Assembly: GCF_023898315.1 (NCBI RefSeq)
Contig: NC_064619.1
Coordinates: 485,501,376-485,565,375, forward strand
Source: Schistocerca nitens
Taxonomy: Eukaryota; Arthropoda; Insecta; Orthoptera; Acrididae
DNA length: 64,000 nucleotides
Direction of reading: 5' to 3'
The notes beneath the pieces are model-generated. The model had not been told where the DNA came from, searched no databases, and saw nothing but the letters and a program-made list of their open reading frames with translations. Positions 1-9,352 of this stretch are shown here, piece by piece. Numbering within the stretch: position 1 is the stretch's first letter; every line of letters starts with the position of its first letter. Made by a program: the position numbers and the translations under genes.

Positions 1-1058
1 ATATAAAATAAAAGTTTTCATTGTTAATTTTATCACAAAGTGTTTCAATGATGATTATTCTTCCAGAAACGAAACTGCATAAATAAATATTTTGGAAGTA
101 TCTTTATTCCACTGTATGTTAGGACTATTGCTTCTAAGTGAACTGCTTATCAGAAGCAAAATACATTATAGCATTACAAAATGTTATATTCATATTTGAA
201 CTGAATAATTTATATTTTAAACATTTTTAATAAAAAGTCTTGCTTCAGCATCTAAATTTTATATCAGTGCAAATGATATTTTTACAGCATATCATATCCA
301 ACACTGATTACAAGTACTATTCTCAGAACTATGTTCTTAAATTCCGGAAACTGAAAAATGCTTGTTACTTAGTTTCACTTGTTGTTGCACACTCTCACTC
401 CTTTTCTGTCCCTCTCCTGTAAAGTTCATTGAAATTACCCTCCTTATCTTCACATAACCTTAGGTTCATTTGATAATTGCTCAATGTCAAACGCAAAGCC
501 ATCACAGCTTCTTGATGCCTTTCCTCAGTTGAATGTGCATGATATGGCTTCTGTCTGCCCTTCCTATTCTGCAGTCATCCACCACTGTCATTTTCTGTAA
601 AATCTTATTTCTATGTTACCAGTTCTGGTTAACGTGTCTTCACATCAAAAACGTACTGTTGTCAGTCTTTGTTGACACAAAATTTCAGTTATGGTTCCTG
701 ATAGCTTGCATGTGGTATTGCATTCTAGTCGTTCATCCTACTTTGAATAGCTATTGTAGAAATTTACATTATATTTCTTTATTATCATATGAAGGTTTAA
801 ATTATTTTAAATGGTTCAACTAATACTATTACTCACTCCTGCCATACTTTGCTTATTCCTAGTTGTATACAAGAAATTTAAAAACCTCTTCAAATAATGA
901 ATAAATTAAATCCTTAATGTCCCTTAGTATAAACACGTTCATAAAATTTAATGTCTCTTTTACGGCATAGTCCTAAACTCAGTCTGTTCTAGATTTCGCT
1001 GGTGCAACATCTGATCATATTTATGGTGCAAGCTAATTGTGTGCAGTTAATTGTTAAA
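1..1058. other. AT-rich stretch, nothing recognised
   Basis: Only short open frames of 60-96 codons occur here, with no recognisable domain, splice-site pattern or terminal repeat. It may be unique host DNA or very old repeat. Confidence 0.5.
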
Positions 1059-1097
1059 CTTCAATGAACACGAAACTTCCTGGCAGATTAAAACTGT

Positions 1098-1173
1098 GTG
1101 CCAGACCGAGACTCGAACTCGGGACCTTTGCCTTTCGCGGGCAAGTGCTCTACCGACTGAGCTACCCAAGCAC
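1098..1173 (-). repeat. tRNA-like module 1 (SINE promoter)
   Basis: On the minus strand it shows an A box (TAGCTCAGTCGGTAGAGC) and a B box (GAGTTCGAGTCTC) of a polymerase III promoter and a tRNA-sized 76 bases. The anticodon arm TTGCC/GGCAA closes a loop CGCGAAA that lacks the usual T33. This suggests a pseudo-tRNA rather than a working gene. Confidence 0.7.
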
Positions 1174-1228
1174 GACTCACGCCCCGTCCTCACAGCTTTA
1201 CTTCTGCCAGTACCTCGTCTCGTGAGTC

Positions 1229-1304
1229 GTGCGTGGGTAGCTCAGTCGGTAGAGCACTTGCCCGCAAAAGGCAAGGGTCCCGAGTTCGAGTCTCGGTCCG
1301 GCAC
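1229..1304 (+). repeat. tRNA-like module 2
   Basis: Same family as module 1 in the opposite orientation, with an intact A box and B box. The anticodon arm has changed to CCGCAAAAGG. It is followed by the shared 3' sequence that ends in AAAATCTCATTC. Confidence 0.7.
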
Positions 1305-1529
1305 ACAGTTTTAATCTGCCTGGAAGTTTTGTATCAGCGCACACTCCGCTGCAGAGTGAAAATCTCATTCTGGAAATATCCCTCAGGCTGTGGCTGAGCC
1401 ATGTCTCCGCAATATCCTTTCTTTCAGGAGTGCTAGTTCTGCAAGGTTCGCAGGAGAGCTTCTGTAAAGTTTGGAAGGTAGGAGATGAGGTACTGACGGA
1501 AGTAACGCTGTGAGGACGGGGCGTGAGTC

Positions 1530-1605
1530 GTGCTTGGGTAGCTCACTCGGTAGAGCACTTGCCCGCGAAAGGCAAAGGTCCCGAGTTAGAGTCTCAGTCC
1601 GGCAC
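1530..1605 (+). repeat. tRNA-like module 3, damaged B box
   Basis: Third module. The B box reads GAGTTAGAGTCTC instead of GAGTTCGAGTCTC, and the A box reads TAGCTCACTCGG. Polymerase III activity is therefore doubtful. It is followed by the same tail as module 2. Confidence 0.7.
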
Positions 1606-1681
1606 ACAGTTTGAATCTGCCAGGAAGTTTCATATCAGCGCACACTCCACTGCAGAGTGAAAATCTCATTCTTCAATGAAC

Positions 1682-2120
1682 GCTCTTGGCCTCATTTGTA
1701 CATCATGTTCATTTGTAAATATTTTCTGAGCGAGTGAATAAATTATCCCATGTGTAATTAATTTGCATGTAGAAATGTGTGTTTACAGATGAATCACATC
1801 TCTAGTCTTGAACCATATGCAACAACTAAAATTAAAATTACTACTACTTTCCACAGACAAATTTCGCTAATATAAGAAACTCAGCGACATATAAGACTTC
1901 TATTACATGCTGGTAACAGTTTAAAATCACCATCAACTTCGTCAATCATATGTTGCACCATCATCAAGGTTTATCTACAAGCGATGTATAATCATAGTTA
2001 AGAATATTTTCAACAATTTGATAGGACAGTAGAAGAAAAATGCAATGCAGTAAAATGAGACTGGAAAACAGCACTGCATGGCTCAGAGAACTATACTCAC
2101 TGAGCATATGTTTCACAAAG
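1682..2120. other. Region beyond the end of the gypsy-like pol, nothing recognised
   Basis: This lies just past the integrase C-terminus of the minus-strand retroelement, where a 3' LTR would be expected. I could not find a matching direct repeat near 9.2 kb, so no LTR is called. Confidence 0.4.
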
Positions 2121-2148
2121 AGTGTGAATCACCCTGACGTCAACTGTA

Positions 2149-2337
2149 CTAGTCAATCCTCTGCGTATATAACTTTGCGTCCACAATATATCTTGTACCG
2201 AATTTCTTATTAGAGTTGGGAAAAATTAGATAATAAACATGAATGTAGGATATGTCTGTAACTTCAAATAGTCCATGATATATGTGAAATAATTCTGAAG
2301 CCTCACAAGTTACCTGCTTACACTTCTCATTAGTCAT
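2149..2337 (-). pseudogene. Integrase C-terminal fragment (gypsy-like pol)
   Basis: A 62-codon frame reads as the tail of a gypsy-like integrase: it includes FHIYHGLFEVTDI, then YLIFPNSNKKFGTRY and AKLYTQ. This resembles the small beta-barrel segment (H.GPF.V) that follows the catalytic core. It continues, in other frames, the integrase core sequence above 2345. It marks the 3' end of pol. The assignment rests on motif resemblance only. Confidence 0.6.
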
Positions 2338-2344
2338 TATCAGT

Positions 2345-3160
2345 TGGTTCCTGTCATAATCTTAGTAACTCTGACTTTCATATCATATATCTTTTCCTAA
2401 TCAGGATCCGTTTTTCCATACACAGTTTCACCATTTTTCTTTCTTCCTCAATACTCACGTCTTATTTGGGTGGAAACCTAACGATTTCGTGCACAATGAT
2501 TTTCTGTTTTTATTTTGCTTTTACCTCATATGATTTCCTCAGGTGTGAATCCAGTATTCCCATATTTTACACAGTTCATAATACATTCAAAACCCTTCAC
2601 ATAAATTACCCTAGAACTATGCTGCTGGTTCAATATATCCTGCAAAATCTCCCCTCACTCTCATGTAACATTTAGGCAGATTGTTGGCTGGGTGGTTGGT
2701 CACTATGTGTTTGAACTGAGCTCCTGATTCCATCATCACGTTTTTAGTACTTAAGAAACAAACTGATATCGATTACCTGATATGATGACTTTAGGTTTAC
2801 CCATCTGCACAAAGTATTATATAACCATTTTTCCTGTTATTATCTTACACAGTAGCTTTTGTTAAATATTAGAACTTAATATGTTTTGAAAAGAAAATGT
2901 ACAGCAAACAGAATATAAGTAAATCCCCTGAGGCATTTGGTAGTGGGTCTGACAAGTCAGTAACAATCAACTCTAATACTTCATTAGGTACAGGAGATGG
3001 CGTTGGTCCTTTATTTTTCAAATTTTCAACGTTTGCCTTTTGAAACTTGTCACATATCATTTTATACCTCTGCACTTTCCTAGGTATATTATTAAAAATA
3101 ACCACCTTCATTGACTTTCCCAAACACTTTATAGCTCCAAAGTGAGTGTACAATCAACAA
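2345..3160 (-). pseudogene. Integrase zinc-binding and core region (gypsy-like pol)
   Basis: The frame at 2869-3153 carries the end of the HHCC-type zinc region, then the start of the core: VLELIVTDLSDPLP is the usual LELI.TDL.GPLP motif, with the first catalytic Asp. Further down the strand (about 2800-2640) are the remnants GKPKVIIS and GAQFKHIVTNHPANN, in different frames. They match the block that normally holds the second Asp (SDNG.QF), here altered to SGNRYQF, so that Asp is lost. Several frameshifts and stops follow. The integrase would process and join retroelement cDNA ends; this copy cannot. Confidence 0.65.
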
Positions 3161-3463
3161 ATACTTTCATATTCTTATACTGGCCAGCACAGGTTTCACT
3201 TTCCTGACTGTTCCTGTCTTTACCTAAGCAGTACCCCTTCCAATACACAGCTGTATTTAGGTAGTTTATTATCCCCTGATTTCAACAAATTTTATTTTTA
3301 TCGATATTAAAGATTCATCATCATCTTATTCTCTCTGCAAATTTTTATGGATACTTATATTTCCTTTTTTCCAGATTCTCGATTTTTCTTATGTAACTGC
3401 AGCCCAATTATTCTCTTTCATATCTATAGGCTCCCTATACAAAGCGTCCAGCACTATATTTTC

Positions 3464-3466
<3 letters not shown>
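3161..3466 (-). pseudogene. RNase H to integrase linker, heavily decayed
   Basis: This lies between the integrase zinc region and the TA tract in which the mariner inserted. It should hold the end of RNase H and the linker to integrase. I can read only scattered fragments and no reliable frame. Confidence 0.35.

Positions 3467-3512
<46 letters not shown>
3467..3512. repeat. (TA)n microsatellite, left of the mariner
   Basis: Perfect TA repeat running straight into the mariner terminus. Together with the matching tract at 5659-5719 it is the insertion target. Mariners use TA as target, so the exact duplication cannot be placed. Confidence 0.9.
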
Positions 3513-3515
<3 letters not shown>

Positions 3516-3835
3516 GGTTAGTCACCTAACATTACCGCTGGATATATTTCGTAAACCACATCAAATACTGACGAACCGATTCCACAGACCGAACTTGAGG
3601 TGAGGCGCTAGTGTAATTGGTTAATACAAACCATAAAAAATGCACGGAAGTATGTTTTTAACATAAACCTACGTTCTTTTAAATGGAACCCCAATAGTTT
3701 TGTTAGCACATCTGAACATATAAACAAATACGTAATCAGTGCCGTTTGTTGCATTGTAAAATGTTAATTACATCCGGAGATATTGTAACCTAAAGTTGAC
3801 GCTTGAGTACCACTCCTCCGCTGTTCGATCGTGTG
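3513..3835. repeat. Left terminal inverted repeat of the DD41D mariner
   Basis: It matches the inverted sequence at 5335-5658 with scattered mismatches and small indels. Landmarks are GTCACCTAAC, CCGCTGGATATATTTCGTAA and TAACCTAAAGTTGACGCTTG. The inner limit is fuzzy. Confidence 0.85.
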
Positions 3836-4051
3836 TATCGGAGAGCACCGAATTACATAGGGATCCAAAGGGAACGGTGATGGACCTTAGGTACAGAAGA
3901 GACTGGAACAGCACATTACGTCCACATGCTAACACCTTATTATTGGTCTTTTTCATTGACGCACATGTACATTACCATGAGGGGTGAGGTACACGTATAC
4001 ACGTGGTTTCCGTTTTCAATTACGGAGTGGAATAGAGTGTGTCCCGACATG

Positions 4052-5107
4052 TCAGGCCAATAGATGTTCAATGTGGTGGCCATCATTTGCTGCACACAAT
4101 TGCAATCTCTGGCATAATGAATGTCGTACACGCCGCAGTACATCTGGTGTAATGTCGTCACAGGCTGCCACAATACGTTGTGTCATATCCTCTGGGGTTG
4201 CAGGCACATCACGGTACACATTCTCCTTTAACGTACCCCACAGAAAGAAGTCCAGAGGTGTAAGATCAGGAGAACGGGCTGGCCAATTTATGCGTCCTTC
4301 ACGTCCTATGAAACGCCCGTTGAACATCCTGTCAAGGGTCAGCCTAGTGTTAATTGCGGAATGTGCAGGTGCACGATCATGCTGATACCACATACGTCGA
4401 CGCGTTTCCAGTGGGACATTTTCGAGCAACGTTGGCAGATCATTCTGTAGAAATGAGATGTATGTTGCAGCTGTTTGGGCCCCTGCAATGAAGTGAGGAC
4501 CAATGAGGTGGTCGCCAATGATTCCGCACCATACATTTACAGTCCACGGTCGCTGTGGCTCTACCTGTCTGAGCCAGCGAGGATTGTCCACGGACCAGTA
4601 ATGCATGTTCCGTAGATTCACTGCCCCGTGGTTTGTGAAACCCGCTTCATCGGTAAACAGGTAGAACTGCAACGCATTCTCTGTTAATGCCCATTGACAG
4701 AATTGCACTCGATGATTAAAGTCATCACCATGTAATTGCTAATGTAGCGACACATGAAACGGGTGAAAGCGGTGACGATGCAGTATGCGCATGACACTAC
4801 TTTGACTCAGTCCACCGGCTCTCGCAATGTCCCGTGTACGCATGTGTGGGTTCATGGCAACAGCAGCTAACACACCAACTGCACCCGCTTCTCCTGTGAC
4901 GGGCCTGTTACGGACCCGTTTGCGTGCTACGACCATACCTGTTGCATACAGTTGGCGGTAGATGATTTGCAATGTGCGGCACGTTGGATCCTCTCTGTCC
5001 GGGTACCGTTCTGCATACACCCTGCAGGCTTCAGCTGCATTTCGTCGACACTCGCCGTAGATGAGTATCATCTCCGCCTTTTCGAAGTTCGAATACACCA
5101 TGGCCAC
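4052..5107 (-). pseudogene. DD41D mariner transposase, one in-frame stop
   Basis: One continuous frame of 352 codons on the minus strand is broken only by a TAG at 4739-4741 (codon 123). The N-terminal part has a helix-turn-helix DNA-binding region (MVYSNFEKAEMILIYGE to GGLSQSSVMRILHRH). The catalytic part shows FTDEAGF (Asp153), WYQHDRAPAH (Asp244) and SPDLTPLDFFLWG (Asp286). There are 41 residues between the second and third Asp, so this is the DD41D (rosa-like) group rather than classical DD34D mariner. The three acidic residues are intact and the length is normal. The protein would cut and rejoin the element ends at TA. The lone nonsense codon, probably a CAG-to-TAG change, makes this copy non-autonomous but young. 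Confidence 0.88.
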
Positions 5108-5334
5108 AGTTCCTACAACACTACACTATCACAGACGTCTGATAACACGGTGTTCTACAGTTGGTTTGCGTGCGGAGACGAATGCAGAATAACAATAGCA
5201 GCAAGCGCTACATGCGGACACTGCGACAGCTAGGCCAAACCACAACAGTGCACTACAGCCACACTCGTAAACACGGTCGTCATCGTAAACATGTCCCTGC
5301 AGATGCTGCTCGCCGACCGTGGCCCGTGTTTGTT

Positions 5335-5653
5335 ACAACACGCAACTGAACGTCGGAGGTCTCAAGCGTCAACTTTAGGTTACAATATCTCACGATGTAA
5401 TTAACATTTTACAATGCAACCAACGGCACTGATTATGTATTTGTTTATATGTTCAGATGTGATAACAAAACTAACGTGGTTCCATTTAAAAAAAACGTAG
5501 GTTTGTTTCAAAAAAACATACTTCCGTGCATTTTTGTATGGTTTGTATTAAACAATTACACTAGCCCCTCTCTTCACGTTCGGTCTGTGGAATCGATTCG
5601 TCAGTATTTGAAGTGGTTTACGAAATATATCCAGCGGTAACGTTAGGTGACTC

Positions 5654-5658
<5 letters not shown>
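5335..5658. repeat. Right terminal inverted repeat of the DD41D mariner
   Basis: Inverted partner of 3513-3835. It ends in GTGACTCACCCTA next to the second TA tract. Confidence 0.85.

Positions 5659-5719
<61 letters not shown>
5659..5719. repeat. (TA)n microsatellite, right of the mariner
   Basis: About 60 bp of TA repeat immediately after the mariner end. It is the other half of the target tract. Confidence 0.9.
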
Positions 5720-5723
<4 letters not shown>

Positions 5724-5847
5724 CAAAGTTGAACTACTGTAAATAAAGTATTCAACATCGGAAACTGCTATTAAGCAGTTTGCACTAGGTGAAAAAACAC
5801 AAAGCCTTTTGATCTTAAAACTAATTGCGTTATGTCCCCAAAGAAAC

Positions 5848-6114
5848 TTACATAATTTTTTTTATAGCTCCATATAATAGCAAGTGCCTACTTTGATGAA
5901 AATCAAAAATTTTTCCACATTGACTTGAAATTTTACTTGCAAGTGCTAAGCTTGTGTGTTCCTCGCCTACCAACTGGAAGAGATTACATCCATTGCCATA
6001 CATACTGCTATCTGTGTTCATAAAACAGGGTTGGGTCAGATAAGGGTGAAGTAGAATCCTGTCCTCAGTCAGTGAAGCCTTCAGCCTTCCAATACTCTCC
6101 TGATATTCTGACAT
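5848..6114 (-). pseudogene. RNase H-like domain fragment (gypsy-like pol)
   Basis: The frame reads IGRLKASLTEDRILLHPYL, then CFMNTDSSMYGNGCNLFQ, then LALASKISSQCGKIF. This is the tether/RNase H region of Ty3/gypsy pol (usual form L..ALT..P.L..PD, F.L.TDAS..G.GAVL.Q, A.AS..L). The first catalytic Asp region appears as NTDSS. The upstream reverse transcriptase lies at higher coordinates, with stops between. RNase H would remove the RNA template during cDNA synthesis. Confidence 0.7.
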
Positions 6115-6149
6115 CCAAACATAACCCTAGTTTCTGCTAAATAATTCAT

Positions 6150-6780
6150 TCAGTACTCAATGATCGATCTGGGGTGTAATTTGTATGAAAACCAAACATT
6201 TGTTGAAAGCTTTCTTTTTTTTTTTTTTTTTTTTTTTTCTCTTGAGAGCAGGATTTCTTTGATGGTCTTCATCTCTTTTGTAAACTTATCTGTTCCTTCC
6301 ATTGTCACAATACATCCTACAGATTTTAGCTGTGTTCTAACAAATTCAGATTTTTCCAGTTTCAGAGTCATACCATCTTTATGTAATGCCTGAAATACTG
6401 TTCCAAACTTCTGCAGTGACTCTCTCACTCCTTCATTGGCAGTACAATATCATCCACACACACAGTAGTTTTTGAGTTCAGCTCATTCCCTAGAACTAAA
6501 TCGTATGTTCTAATGAAACGTGGGACAGAAGTGTTGAGTCAAAAGGGACAACACAGTACTGATAGCTTTTTTCAGCAAACAAGAACACATGCACTTGGAT
6601 AATGGTATTTGCGAAAACCTGGGGTTAACTCAAGAGTAAGTCATGAATTTAGCACCATTAACATCTTGTATTATATCTTCAATTCTCTCCACTTTGTCAC
6701 ATTCCCTCCACATTTTGGCATTCAATTTTCTAGTATCTATCACTAGCCAAAGGTATTCAGTAAGGTTTTGCAAAAATTAA
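6150..6780 (-). pseudogene. Reverse transcriptase remnant (gypsy-like pol)
   Basis: On the minus strand, fragments in shifting frames read LVIDTRKLNAKMWRECDKVE, IEDIIQDVNGAKFMTYS and VCVDDIVLPM, then the clean stretch FGTVFQALHKDGMTLKLEK. These are the fingers, palm and thumb of a Ty3/gypsy reverse transcriptase. The catalytic VDD is intact at 6449-6457. Several stops interrupt the frame, and a run of 25 or more T (A on the coding strand) at 6211-6239 has expanded inside the coding region. The copy is dead. Confidence 0.75.
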
Positions 6781-7022
6781 GTATGCAGCTTTATTCTCAG
6801 CTGACATTCAAAATCATTTACTTTCCATGGTTCATCAGAAAATACCTTCTCATTATTGATCAACGTATTATATACCGCCAATTTCAGATCTTCACTAATA
6901 TGCTGAACTTTATTTACCATCCTCTGAAACAATTTCATCTTGTCAACATTTGATTCAGCATAGTCTTTACATATATTCTCGTCAGATATATACTTTTCAT
7001 CTATACTCATCACAACAGGCAC
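6777..7022 (-). pseudogene. pol segment between protease and reverse transcriptase
   Basis: The 81-codon frame includes VQHISEDLKLAVYNTLINN and EKVFSDEPWKVNDFECQLRI. This is the usual gypsy linker (L...L..F.DVFSDEPG....ECHL.L.P.T) just before the RT fingers. It is placed correctly between the protease and RT remnants. Confidence 0.65.
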
Positions 7023-7029
7023 ATACCCT

Positions 7030-7335
7030 TTTCACAAAATATTGTGATATTAAATGTGCTCATAAACTCCATTCAAAAAATTACATTTAAACATAAAATA
7101 GGATTCATTAAAGTTTGTGCTCTACTTCATATCTCTCAGTCTCAAATATCAAGTAATGTCTTTTTCCAGCCTTAGTCAATCTGCCTGTGGCATCAACCAC
7201 TCTCATTCTATATATATATGTACCTCTACAAGCTTATTATTTTTCATTTTATCTTCCTATAATTCTTCTGAAGAAGCTGTGATGTCGCCTCACTGTTCAG
7301 TAACACACTTTCCTTCAAACCATGAATCTTAATCA
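7030..7335 (-). pseudogene. Aspartic-protease-like remnant (gypsy-like pol)
   Basis: Minus-strand fragments LLNSEATSQLLQKNYRKIK and, in another frame, RVVDATGRLT resemble the flap and fold of a retropepsin-like protease (usual DTGAEVS.L at the active site, here NSEATS). The catalytic DTG is lost. The identification is tentative but its position just upstream of RT fits. Confidence 0.45.
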
Positions 7336-7339
7336 CTTT

Positions 7340-8160
7340 TCATAGGTTTCCCCCTTTTATTCTGCTGGTCTCATTACCTTCCCTCAAGATATGCTGATTA
7401 ACAACTTCTGCAGCTCAACCACAGTTTATTAATCTATTGATTTCCACAATGTTATTTACGTTTTCCTGTGAATTGTCTTCATTTTCCTTTTGCAGCGCAC
7501 CATCGCGTTTTTTTTTCTTCTCCACAGAGTCTTTGTGCCCAACTGATCTGTTGTTTTCTTGATCCAGAACAGACTCTTATCATCTTCCTGTTTATCATTT
7601 GCAACCTGAATCACTTTGGTATCTACAGTATTGTGTTAGTCATTTCCTTCACTAGTACCAACATAACCTACTACTTGACTGTTCTCTCTACCTTTTCATG
7701 CTGCAGCACTCTGCTCTCTATTCCATCCACTCTTGTTATATTTAAAATTAGCTACCTCTATCGCTATTCCCAATTGTTTTCCGCATATTTATTATGTATA
7801 TGAAAGATTCTGCTGTCACCATTTAACTGTCTACATCTGTAACCACATTACCTGTATCATTAAAATGTCTACCTATGCCCCTCCAGTGTTTCATATTTCT
7901 CCTTCCTCTTCCCCCACCGTCTACTCCTGTCATTCACACATTACATTCGAAGTTTTGGTTCCCCTGATCATGCCACCCAGAACTGCCACGACAATTTTTT
8001 CCCCACCTCAGTGCCAACTATCTGCTGCCCCCACTTTTCTAAAAAATGTTTCAAAATTACAATCTCTCACACTTACATATCTTCTTACATTCCACGGTAA
8101 CTTCCTATGCATGCTTCTTAACAAGTGTTCTTCAGGAATTGGGGCACAAATTCTTTCTAA
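7340..8160 (-). pseudogene. Probable gag C-terminal region, unresolved
   Basis: This lies between the capsid-like segment and the protease remnant. No CCHC zinc knuckle could be read with confidence. The plus-strand open frames here look like antisense shadows with no domain. Confidence 0.35.
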
Positions 8161-8164
8161 TTTT

Positions 8165-8425
8165 CTATACAGGATCTTCATAAACCGCTTTCACTTTTCT
8201 ATTATCCCCCAATCTTTGTGAAGGTGCATCTAAAAATTCATAACGCAATCCCATCTGCATACTGTGTGAGCAATATCTTTCTAATGATTTTTTAAAAAAT
8301 TCTTCCAAGGTATTACATCCTTCAACAGCTTTAATTGCCCAATTTTGAGAAACTTTTATAAGCGTCTGTTCCGCAGTTCTTATTTTGTCGCCTCCAGAAT
8401 ATGCTTGTGGGTCGACTTCGAACAC
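8165..8425 (-). pseudogene. gag capsid-like fragment
   Basis: An 86-codon frame reads LIKVSQNWAIKAVEGCNTLE, then FFKKSLERYCSHSMQMGLRY and LLDAPSQ-like sequence. This fits the helical capsid part of gypsy gag (W...... W..F...F..RY). It sits at the expected distance upstream of the protease and RT remnants on the same strand. Capsid would package the element RNA. It is only a fragment, with frames broken on both sides. Confidence 0.6.
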
Positions 8426-8499
8426 TTACGCACGAAAATTACTAGGTGAAGGATACCCTTACTGTCAAATTTTTCAATATCGATTTCCGTGTCCATCTA

Positions 8500-9010
8500 A
8501 ACGTTAGAGTACTGTTTGTTCGACGGTAGTTTTCTAATATTCTACTTTCTCTGAAAGTTGCCTGTTAATGGAAACTCCGAATGATATGTCCGTTTCATCA
8601 TGGACTGTTCTGTGTTCAGCGACCTTACTGTCAATCTTTTCGTTTACTCATGTTTCTAGATTCTGTATAACTTCATTGCTGTTGTTTTTCGTCTGCTTTC
8701 TGAGTTATTTACTGATTGAACAAACGTTGTACGAACTTCGATTTCCTCTGTCTGTATTCCTGTGTCTATGTCGACTGACCCTGTTCTCTAACGAGTCCAC
8801 CCTTTCGTCCATAGTTTTCATAGCTTCCTTGAACGCACCTGTCTCCCTACGTAGAAGTTAAATGTTTTCATTTAACAAAGATATTTTCTTTATGTTTGCT
8901 GATAGCATTTCCGACGTCTGTGCGTCTATTTTACTATTTGACGGTTTGATTCCACATATTACTGCTAACTTCATTATCATCAGTTCACTGATCACATCAT
9001 TTTGACGTGC
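8500..9010 (-). pseudogene. gag N-terminal, coiled-coil-like remnant
   Basis: The minus strand shows MKTMDERVDSLENRVSRHRH and similar heptad-like, charged sequence in two frames. It resembles the coiled-coil start of gag in arthropod gypsy elements. Stops are present. The assignment is an inference from composition and position. Confidence 0.4.
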
Positions 9011-9352
9011 CTTCGTTTCTGTCTTCACAATGTCTTCTCAATTCAGATCTATTAACAAAAACTTTACTCCCTCTTGATCAGCATAGCAACTCTCCTGTTC
9101 TACATCTGGAAGTATACTCGCTTCATAATTTACCTTGCTGTAATTTTCTGTTTTGTCGGAAACTTATGGTTCTCTATCAGCATTTGTTAGTACATCGTCC
9201 GTCTCGAGCCTTTTAGTACCCGCTATGCTACCTGCCCTGGTGACCGAGTTCTCAGCAGGCTAGACGCTATTGTGGCTATCGGCTCTAATTTTCTGAGTCT
9301 GGCCAACACCTCCAGTTCATCTCTCAAGCCAAGTTAAAGACTATGTTAATTA

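Larger units (their letters stand above)
1059..1681. repeat. Composite repeat with three tRNA-like modules
   Basis: The 11-bp direct repeat CTTCAATGAAC occurs at 1059-1069 and again at 1671-1681. It brackets a 601-bp unit that looks like a single insertion. Inside are three tRNA-like modules: one on the minus strand (1098-1173) and two on the plus strand (1229-1304, 1530-1605). The outer ends mirror each other: the sequence ACTTCCTGGCAGATT near 1075 reappears inverted near 1613. The unit therefore has a foldback-like layout of a tRNA-derived SINE family. Nearby it carries GCAGAGTGAAAATCTCATTC twice, after the second and third modules. It is probably retroposed. Confidence 0.8.
3513..5658 (-). 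mobile_element. DD41D mariner-like element with about 320-bp inverted repeats
   Basis: The termini AGGGTTAGTCACCTAAC (left) and, inverted, AGGGTGAGTCACCTAAC (right) start at about 3514 and 5658 and lie directly against TA tracts. The inverted similarity continues far inside: about 3513-3835 pairs with about 5335-5658, including AACATTTTACAATGCAA. This is much longer than the roughly 30-bp ends of classical mariners. The single gene between the repeats is on the minus strand. The element is nested in the gypsy-like pol, so it is younger than that retroelement. Confidence 0.9.
2121..9240 (-). mobile_element. Decayed Ty3/gypsy-like LTR retroelement, split by a mariner
   Basis: Reading the minus strand from high to low coordinates gives gag-like sequence, a protease-like stretch, reverse transcriptase, RNase H, then integrase. 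That is the Ty3/gypsy domain order. All parts carry stops and frameshifts, so nothing is expressed as a full polyprotein. The pol region is interrupted by the 2.1-kb mariner at 3513-5658, which sits in a TA-repeat tract between RNase H and integrase. Without the mariner the recognisable internal region is about 5 kb, normal for the group. LTRs, primer-binding site and target duplication were not identified, so the outer limits are approximate. No envelope-like frame was seen. Confidence 0.75.

Noticed and set aside
1098-1605. Functional tRNA genes
   Set aside because: The modules lack T33, one has a damaged B box, and all sit in a retroposed unit with target duplication.
7468-8221. Plus-strand frames of 111-162 codons inside the gypsy-like region
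   Set aside because: Antisense to gag and protease remnants, hydrophobic and Ser/Thr-rich as expected for shadows of AT-rich coding DNA.
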